A stretch of DNA of 64,000 nucleotides from DASSJT01 sp963715025. Lineage in GTDB: Bacteria > Actinomycetota > Actinomycetes > Actinomycetales > Dermatophilaceae. A program made the translations under genes and the position numbers. A model generated the notes under the pieces. The model was given only the letters and a program-made list of their open reading frames with translations. It ran no database searches and was not told the origin of the DNA. The stretch lies in assembly GCA_963715025.1 (NCBI GenBank), contig CAVQQQ010000003.1, positions 62,001 through 126,000 of the forward strand. Reading direction: 5' to 3'. Positions within the stretch are counted from its first letter, which is position 1; every line of letters starts with the position of its first letter. This document shows positions 58,730 to 64,000 of this stretch, one piece after another.

Positions 58730-61700
58730 GTGTTCAGCAAGGTTCTCGTCGCCAACCGAGGCGAGATCGCTGTCCGGGCGTTCCGCGCAGCCACCGAGCT
58801 CGGCGCCAAGACGGTGGCTGTCTTCCCGCACGAGGACCGCAAGTCCGAGCACCGGCTCAAGGCCGACGAGGCTTACCAGATCGGCGAGGAGGGGCATCCT
58901 GTCCGCGCATACCTCGACCCTGCGGCCATCGTGCGCACGGCCGTGGAGTGTGGAGCCGACGCCGTCTACCCGGGCTACGGGTTCCTCTCGGAGAATCCCG
59001 CCCTCGCCGAGGCCTGCGCCAATGCCGGCATCACCTTCGTGGGGCCGCCCAGCGAAGTCCTGCACCTGACCGGCAACAAGGCTCGCGCGATCGCGGCTGC
59101 CAAGGCGGCGGGACTCCCCACGCTGCGGAGTGTGCCGCCGAGCGACACGCTGGAAGACCTCCTGGCCGCCGCCGACGGCATCGGCTTTCCGGTATTCGTC
59201 AAGGCGGTCGCAGGTGGTGGCGGCCGGGGCATGCGCCGGGTCGAGCGCCCCGAGGACCTCAGCGACGCCCTCGCCGCGGCGATGCGGGAGGCCGAGTCCG
59301 CGTTCGGGGACGCCACGGTGTTCCTGGAGGAGGCCGTGGTCGACCCCCGGCACATCGAGGTGCAGGTTCTCGCGGACGGGCAGGGCGACGTCATCCACCT
59401 CTACGAGCGCGACTGCTCGGTGCAGCGCCGCCACCAGAAGGTGGTGGAGGTCGCGCCCGCCCCGAACCTCGACCCCGTGCTTCGCGACCGGATCTGTGCC
59501 GATGCCGTTGCCTTCGCCCGCAAGATCGGCTACGTCAACGCCGGCACCGTCGAGTTCCTCCTGGACCCCACTGGGCGCCACGCCTTCATCGAGATGAACC
59601 CGCGCATCCAGGTGGAGCACACCGTGACGGAGGAGATCACCGACGTCGACCTCGTCGGTGCGCAGCTGCGCATCGCGAGCGGTGAAACCCTGGCGGACCT
59701 CGGGTTGAGCCAGGACCGGGTCCAGATCCGCGGCGCGGCGCTCCAGTGCCGCATCACCACCGAGGACCCGGCCAACGAGTTCCGCCCCGACACCGGGCGC
59801 GTCACGGTCTACCGGTCTGCCGGTGGGGCGGGCGTGCGGCTGGACGGCGGCACGGTCTTCGTCGGGGCCGAGATCGGCGCGCACTTCGACTCGATGCTGG
59901 TCAAGCTCACGTGCCGTGGCTCCGACTTCCGCACAGCGGTGCGGCGAGCCCGACGAGCTCTGGCCGAGTTCCGGATCCGCGGGGTCAGCACGAACATCCC
60001 GTTCCTCCAGGCGCTCCTCGACCAGCCCGACTTCCAGGCCGGGCGGGTGACGACCGGGTTCATCGATGCCCACCCCGAGCTGCGCACCTCCCGGGTGCCG
60101 GCCGACCGAGGCACCAAGCTGCTGACCTACCTGGCGACGGTCACGGTGAACCAGCCCCACGGGCCGGCTCGCACCCGAGTGTCGCCGCGCAGCAAGCTGC
60201 CAGACATCGACCGCGACGCTCCACCGCCGCCCGGCGCCCGCGACCAGCTCATCCTCCGCGGGCCTGAAGCCTTCGCCCGGAACCTGCGCGGGCAGACCCC
60301 CGTCGGGGTGACGGACACGACGTTCCGGGACGCGCACCAGTCGCTGCTTGCGACCCGGGTGCGCACCCGCGACCTCATGCATGTCGCCCCCTACGTCGCG
60401 CGACTCACCCCACAGCTGCTCAGCGTCGAGGCATGGGGTGGCGCTACCTACGACGTTGCGCTGAGGTTCCTCTCCGAGGATCCCTGGGAGCGGCTTGCCC
60501 TGTTGCGCCAGGCCATGCCGAACCTTCCCCTGCAGATGCTGCTGCGCGGGCGCAACACCGTCGGCTACACGCCCTACCCGACCCGGGTCACCGATGCCTT
60601 CGTCACCGAGGCCGCCCGCGCCGGCATCGACATCTTCCGGATCTTCGACGCTCTCAACGATGTCGACCAGATGCGCCCCGCCATCGACGCGGTCCGCGAG
60701 ACCGGCACCGCTGTCGCCGAGGTGGCTCTCTGCTACACAGGCGACCTGTCCAGCCCGAGTGAGCGGCTCTACACCCTCGACTACTACCTCGGGCTCGCCG
60801 AGCAGATCGTCGACGCCGGCGCGCACGTGCTGGCCATCAAGGACATGGCCGGCCTCCTGCGCGCCCCCGCGGCCGCGCGTCTCGTATCGGCCCTCAGGCA
60901 GAGTTTCGACCTGCCCGTGCACCTCCACACGCACGACACTGCAGGCGGTCAGCTGGCCACCCTCCTCGCGGCGATCGGTGCCGGCGTCGACGCCGTCGAT
61001 GCCGCCAGCGCCCCCATGGCCGGGACGACAAGCCAGCCACCGCTGTCGGCCCTCGTGGCTGCCACCAACGGCACTGACCGCCAGACCGGCCTCGACCTGC
61101 AGGCCGTGTGCGACCTCGAGCCATATTGGGAGGCCGTCCGCCACCTCTACGCACCCTTCGAGTCCGGGCTTCCCTCCCCCACCGGCCGCGTCTACCGCCA
61201 CGAGATCCCGGGGGGCCAGCTGTCCAACCTGCGCCAGCAGGCCATCGCCCTCGGCCTCGGCGAGCGGTTCGAAGCCATCGAGGACATGTACGCAGCGGCC
61301 AACGACATCCTCGGCAACATCGTCAAGGTGACCCCGTCCTCCAAGGTGGTGGGCGACCTGGCCCTGGCCCTGGTCGGAGCGGGAGCCGACCCCCGCGCCT
61401 TCGAGGCCGACCCCACGGCATACGACATCCCGGACTCGGTCATCGGCTTCCTCAACGGCGAGCTGGGCGATCCCCCAGGGGGCTGGCCGGAGCCGTTCCG
61501 GACCAAGGCCCTGAAGGGGCGCACCGCGCGCCCCCGCGTCACCGAGCTGGCGGCCGAGGACGAGAAGGCCCTGGCCGAGAACCCGCGGCCCACTCTCAAC
61601 CGGCTGCTCTTCGCCGGACCTGCCAAGGACTTCCTGGCCTCCCGCGAGACCTACTCCGATCTGGCTGTGCTCGGAACACGCGAGTTCCTCCACGGGCTTG

Positions 61701-62107
61701 ACCTCGGCGTGGAGCACGAGGTCGACCTCGAGCCCGGCAAGAAGCTCATCCTCGGGCTCCAGTCCATCTCCGAGCCTGATCAGCGCGGCATGCGCACGGT
61801 GATGTGCACGGTCAGCGGCCAGCTCCGGCCGGTTCAGGTGCGCGACGAGTCGATCGCGGTCGACGTGCGCACCGCCGAGCGGGCCGACCCGGCCGTCAGG
61901 GGTCAGGTGGCAGCGCCGTTCGCGGGAGTTGTGAGCCTCGCGGTCGAGCAGGGCCAGGCGGTGGAGGTGGGCGCCGTGGTCGCCACCATCGAGGCCATGA
62001 AGATGGAGGCCAACATCACGACGCCGGTCGCCGGCACGGTGGAGCGGCTCGCGATCGGCTCGCAGCAACAGGTGGAGGGCGGCGACCTGTTGGTCGTGAT
62101 CGGCTGA
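58730..62107 (+). CDS. pyc: pyruvate carboxylase
   Basis: 1,125 residues. Biotin carboxylase (1-450: KVLVANRGEIAVRAFRA, GGGGRGMRRV, IEMNPRIQVEHTVTE), carboxyltransferase (about 510-780: DTTFRDAHQSLLATRVRT, DIFRIFDALND, HLHTHDTAGG), PYC/OADA linker and biotinyl domain with the biotin Lys in IEAMKMEAN near 1090. It makes oxaloacetate from pyruvate and bicarbonate, the main anaplerotic entry. GTG 58730 after GGGAGG. Confidence 0.97.
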   Translation: MFSKVLVANRGEIAVRAFRAATELGAKTVAVFPHEDRKSEHRLKADEAYQIGEEGHPVRAYLDPAAIVRTAVECGADAVYPGYGFLSENPALAEACANAGITFVGPPSEVLHLTGNKARAIAAAKAAGLPTLRSVPPSDTLEDLLAAADGIGFPVFVKAVAGGGGRGMRRVERPEDLSDALAAAMREAESAFGDATVFLEEAVVDPRHIEVQVLADGQGDVIHLYERDCSVQRRHQKVVEVAPAPNLDPVLRDRICADAVAFARKIGYVNAGTVEFLLDPTGRHAFIEMNPRIQVEHTVTEEITDVDLVGAQLRIASGETLADLGLSQDRVQIRGAALQCRITTEDPANEFRPDTGRVTVYRSAGGAGVRLDGGTVFVGAEIGAHFDSMLVKLTCRGSDFRTAVRRARRALAEFRIRGVSTNIPFLQALLDQPDFQAGRVTTGFIDAHPELRTSRVPADRGTKLLTYLATVTVNQPHGPARTRVSPRSKLPDIDRDAPPPPGARDQLILRGPEAFARNLRGQTPVGVTDTTFRDAHQSLLATRVRTRDLMHVAPYVARLTPQLLSVEAWGGATYDVALRFLSEDPWERLALLRQAMPNLPLQMLLRGRNTVGYTPYPTRVTDAFVTEAARAGIDIFRIFDALNDVDQMRPAIDAVRETGTAVAEVALCYTGDLSSPSERLYTLDYYLGLAEQIVDAGAHVLAIKDMAGLLRAPAAARLVSALRQSFDLPVHLHTHDTAGGQLATLLAAIGAGVDAVDAASAPMAGTTSQPPLSALVAATNGTDRQTGLDLQAVCDLEPYWEAVRHLYAPFESGLPSPTGRVYRHEIPGGQLSNLRQQAIALGLGERFEAIEDMYAAANDILGNIVKVTPSSKVVGDLALALVGAGADPRAFEADPTAYDIPDSVIGFLNGELGDPPGGWPEPFRTKALKGRTARPRVTELAAEDEKALAENPRPTLNRLLFAGPAKDFLASRETYSDLAVLGTREFLHGLDLGVEHEVDLEPGKKLILGLQSISEPDQRGMRTVMCTVSGQLRPVQVRDESIAVDVRTAERADPAVRGQVAAPFAGVVSLAVEQGQAVEVGAVVATIEAMKMEANITTPVAGTVERLAIGSQQQVEGGDLLVVIG

Positions 62108-62174
62108 GTTTGGGCCCCTGACCAGCGGGTACCGAGAGTCCGTCCGAACACCACCAACTCAGAGGAGCTGTGAG

Positions 62175-62348
62175 ATGGGATTCGACGACAAGATCGGCAA
62201 TGCCACCGAAGACATGGCCGGCAAGGCCAAGGAAGCGGCCGGCAAGGCGACTGACGACGAGAGCCTCGAGGCCGAAGGTCAGATGGACCAGAGCAAGGCC
62301 GACCTCAAGCAAGCCGGCGAGAAGGTGAAGGACGCCTTCGACAGGTGA
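62175..62348 (+). CDS. CsbD family stress protein
   Basis: 57 residues: MGFDDKIGNATEDMAGKAKE, then ATDDESLEAEGQMDQSKADL. Acidic/lysine-rich, disordered-helical, as in the CsbD family, often induced by general stress or phosphate limitation. GAGGAG precedes the ATG by seven bases. Followed 13 bp later by a strong hairpin. Confidence 0.92.
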   Translation: MGFDDKIGNATEDMAGKAKEAAGKATDDESLEAEGQMDQSKADLKQAGEKVKDAFDR

Positions 62349-62361
62349 TCCGACCGGACGG

Positions 62362-62397
62362 GAGCGGGCTGCGCACCAGGGGGTGCGCAGCCCGCTC
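62362..62397. terminator. 16-bp perfect hairpin between csbD and DUF2207
   Basis: GAGCGGGCTGCGCACC-AGGG-GGTGCGCAGCCCGCTC. It separates convergent genes and serves as a bidirectional intrinsic-type terminator; there is no T-run, as is usual in actinobacteria. Confidence 0.85.
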
Positions 62398-62422
62398 GTG
62401 TCTCCGGTGGACCTCTCAGGCG

Positions 62423-64000
62423 TTACCAGGAGCCACCCGAGTCGCCTCCTCCGCCGCCGCCGGAGAACCCGCCGCCCACGGAGAAGCCGCTGCTGCCCGA
62501 CGATCCTGGCGTCGAGACGAAGGTGCCCGCAGCGGTGGTCGAGAACGAGTCCATGCTTGCCGCGAGGTTGCCGAAGCCGCCATCGCCGAACGCTCCGACG
62601 TACCAGATCGGCGCGGGGATGGTGTAACCGGCTGCCCGTGCCGCAGCCGCAACCTCCTCGAAGGTCTGCGCCCATTTGTCGGCGACGCCGAAGACGATGG
62701 CGAAGGGCAGGTAGCGGCTGAAGATGTCCTGCGCCTCCTCCCACTTGATCTGGTTGGCCTCGGCGGTGACGAGGTACTGCCGGAAGCCCAGTGACTGAGC
62801 AAGGACCGCCGAGCCGTCCGCGGTGCGGGCCGCCATGCGCTTGCCGAGGGCGGTGACGATGAAACCACTGACGATGATCCCGGCCGAGAGGGCCAGGGGC
62901 GGGGGGAACGGCAGCGGGTTGTTGTCGAACAGGCCGCTGAAGCCCCCGCCGAACCCGAACAGCCAGATCGAGACGAAACCCGCGCCCACGAGGAACCGGC
63001 CGAGGGTGACCCAGCCGCTGCGCTGTGCCTTCGGCGACCGGCGGAACCACCCGCGCCGAACGACCTCGCTGTACATCTGTGACTGCACCCGGGCCAGCGT
63101 GGGGGCAAAGGTGTTCTTGAGGTCGCTCAGGTAGACCGCAGGGCCGGCGGCGAACACTCCATCGAGCAGCTCCTGCTCATAGGGTGCCAGGGAGGTCCCG
63201 GGCGCCGGCGCGGCGTCAACCCGCGTGATGAGCCAGTCACCTCGGGAGAACAAGCCACGTCCCTCGACCTCGGCGAGGGTGAGATGGCCTCGAACCGCCA
63301 GGTCGATCAGCGTGCCCGTGACGTCGACGACGTCCGCGGACTCGTCGATGACCGTGCCGAGCATACCCGGCTGGACTGCGGCCGGCGGCGTGAACTGGAC
63401 GGCGACCGTGGGCGCCCTGCCGCTCACGACCACCTGGCCTGAGTCTCCGCTGCCCGGGGTCAGCCCGGGCGTCAGACCGGCATACTGCTCGTCCCTCCCC
63501 CGCTGGTAGACCAGCAGCCCCATGAACCCCGCTGCGAGCAGGGGCAGCAGCACACCCAGTCCCAGGAACAGGCCCGCAGCCAGCCTCTGGGTGCGCGGCG
63601 AGAGCACGCTCTCGTTGGAGGTACCCGTGTCGCCCTCGCGGACGTCCGGCTCCAGGGTCCCGAAGGCCGAGCGCGGGAACGAGGCCAGGATGGAGGCCCC
63701 CTCACCCGGCTTGGCATCCGGCGCGGCGAAGGTCGTGACAGTGCCCGCTTTGGCCTCGCACTGATCGGTCGCGCCGCGCTCCCCGTAGAAGCAGGCCGCC
63801 TTGGTCGCGGCGATCGGGCCGGTGAGCGTCGCGGTGACGTTCTCGTAGATGTCGTTGTTGGAGGGGTCGACGAGGTTGTAGTAGAACTCAGCGCTCGTGT
63901 TGTCGATCGCGTTGATGTAGTTGGCTAGCCGGAACTTCACCACGTAGCTCTGCCGCCCCTGAACGGTCTTGGACGGGTTGCCGATCCGAATCCGTTTGAA
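62423..64000 (-). CDS. DUF2207 family membrane protein, N-terminus beyond window
   Basis: About 525 residues are visible; the frame runs open to the right edge. Outer domain with YNLVDPSNNDIYENVTATL; a hydrophobic helix (LAAGLFLGLGVLLPLLAAGF); a cytoplasmic part with GTLIDLAVRGHLTLAEVEGR and a pair of helices (GFVSIWLFGFGGGFSGLF, LSAGIIVSGFIVTAL); and a C-terminal Gly/Ser-rich tail typical of the family (FSGGGGGGDSGGSW). Family function unknown. The visible Met at 63943 is unlikely to be the true start. Confidence 0.85.
   Translation of the reverse strand, partial: FKRIRIGNPSKTVQGRQSYVVKFRLANYINAIDNTSAEFYYNLVDPSNNDIYENVTATLTGPIAATKAACFYGERGATDQCEAKAGTVTTFAAPDAKPGEGASILASFPRSAFGTLEPDVREGDTGTSNESVLSPRTQRLAAGLFLGLGVLLPLLAAGFMGLLVYQRGRDEQYAGLTPGLTPGSGDSGQVVVSGRAPTVAVQFTPPAAVQPGMLGTVIDESADVVDVTGTLIDLAVRGHLTLAEVEGRGLFSRGDWLITRVDAAPAPGTSLAPYEQELLDGVFAAGPAVYLSDLKNTFAPTLARVQSQMYSEVVRRGWFRRSPKAQRSGWVTLGRFLVGAGFVSIWLFGFGGGFSGLFDNNPLPFPPPLALSAGIIVSGFIVTALGKRMAARTADGSAVLAQSLGFRQYLVTAEANQIKWEEAQDIFSRYLPFAIVFGVADKWAQTFEEVAAAARAAGYTIPAPIWYVGAFGDGGFGNLAASMDSFSTTAAGTFVSTPGSSGSSGFSVGGGFSGGGGGGDSGGSW

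Larger units (their letters stand above)
2016..63486. repeat. dispersed octamer CGGCATAC / GTATGCCG (32 core copies)
   Basis: The 7-mer GGCATAC, on either strand, starts at 2017, 8026, 8932, 27042, 28022, 28690, 30391, 33130, 35666, 35930, 36631, 36911, 38633, 42569, 43150, 43831, 44780, 46076, 46313, 46336, 47632, 49255, 50478, 50993, 53389, 53924, 55995, 57192, 57381, 58650, 61417 and 63479. The base before GGCATAC is C in 30 of 32. Twenty copies read GGCATAC and twelve GTATGCC on the plus strand. Five lie between genes. Counted by eye; a few may be missed. Confidence 0.75.

Noticed and set aside
58439..62068. A 1,209-codon open frame antisense to pyruvate carboxylase
   Set aside because: It mirrors the high-GC third-position pattern of pyc and has no domain-like sequence or ribosome site; pyc itself is unmistakable.
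1..64000. CRISPR arrays, prophage genes, integrases or replication origins
   Set aside because: No regularly spaced repeats, phage structural genes, integrase or DnaA-box cluster were seen in the window.

Overview
The window is GC-rich actinobacterial DNA. Core gene order (rph-rdgB-tRNA-Leu; murI-MBL hydrolase; DUF2017-clpS-pncB), a biotin pyruvate carboxylase and a tmRNA whose tag reads ANSKRTDFALAA all fit a Micrococcales genome. An Intrasporangiaceae-like host is my best guess; no search was run. The window has two parts: an accessory left part (about 1-27 kb) and an ordinary chromosomal right part (about 27-64 kb).

1-9.3 kb: a partial SnoaL-like protein, a SulP anion transporter, then a peptide/amino-acid unit (M24 peptidase, two APC-superfamily permeases, a short leader frame, a one-helix membrane protein, an M20 dipeptidase) and a medium-chain reductase. 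9.4-11.9 kb: a stand-alone GroES-like protein, a DUF3618 protein, a Bcp peroxiredoxin and two tandem truncated globins. Each globin is preceded, about 60 bp upstream of its start, by the same TGGTG-N4-CACCA palindrome.

11.9-23.7 kb: the most interesting region. A MEDS-domain sensor translationally coupled to a PucR-type regulator sits beside three MetE-C-like zinc proteins with the H-x-C...C ligand set of epoxyalkane:coenzyme M transferase, a 62-residue zinc-ribbon protein, an AMP-forming acyl-CoA ligase, an SDR resembling 2-hydroxypropyl-CoM dehydrogenase (both CoM-sulfonate arginines at the expected places), a flavoprotein resembling 2-ketopropyl-CoM oxidoreductase/carboxylase (CxxxxC pair, both sulfonate arginines and the C-terminal F-x4-H), and a phytanoyl-CoA-type Fe(II)/2-oxoglutarate oxygenase. 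Together these read as a coenzyme M-dependent epoxide-to-ketoacid carboxylation pathway. No alkene monooxygenase and no CoM biosynthesis gene is visible, there are three transferase paralogues instead of one, and an oxygenase and a CoA ligase are attached. The right end is frayed: a truncated SDR, then an IS4-family element whose transposase frame carries a likely +1 frameshift. The IS ends 4 bp before the stop codon of a histidine kinase that is divergent from its LuxR-type regulator.

27.5-64 kb: CoA-transferase III, tRNA-Leu(UAG), rdgB, rph, S66 carboxypeptidase, a DUF1028-ASCH fusion, MBL hydrolase, murI, DUF2017, clpS, pncB, PadR with a frameshifted partner, ald with its Lrp regulator, nicotinamidase, the homogentisate pathway (hmgA, an unknown gene, fahA, hpd with an Lrp regulator), dodecin, two helicases, YqgE, malic enzyme, methyltransferase, SIMPL, thioredoxin, ssrA, pyc, CsbD and a partial DUF2207 protein.

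A second notable signal is the octamer CGGCATAC (or GTATGCCG). I count 32 copies of its 7-mer core by eye, 30 of them with the leading C. Copies occur on both strands and in every reading frame, forcing otherwise rare codons, and one intergenic pair forms a hairpin. There are 29 copies between 27 and 64 kb, 3 in the first 9 kb and none between 8,939 and 27,041, the stretch that holds the CoM cluster. This marks that stretch as compositionally foreign and suggests a genome-wide functional DNA word.
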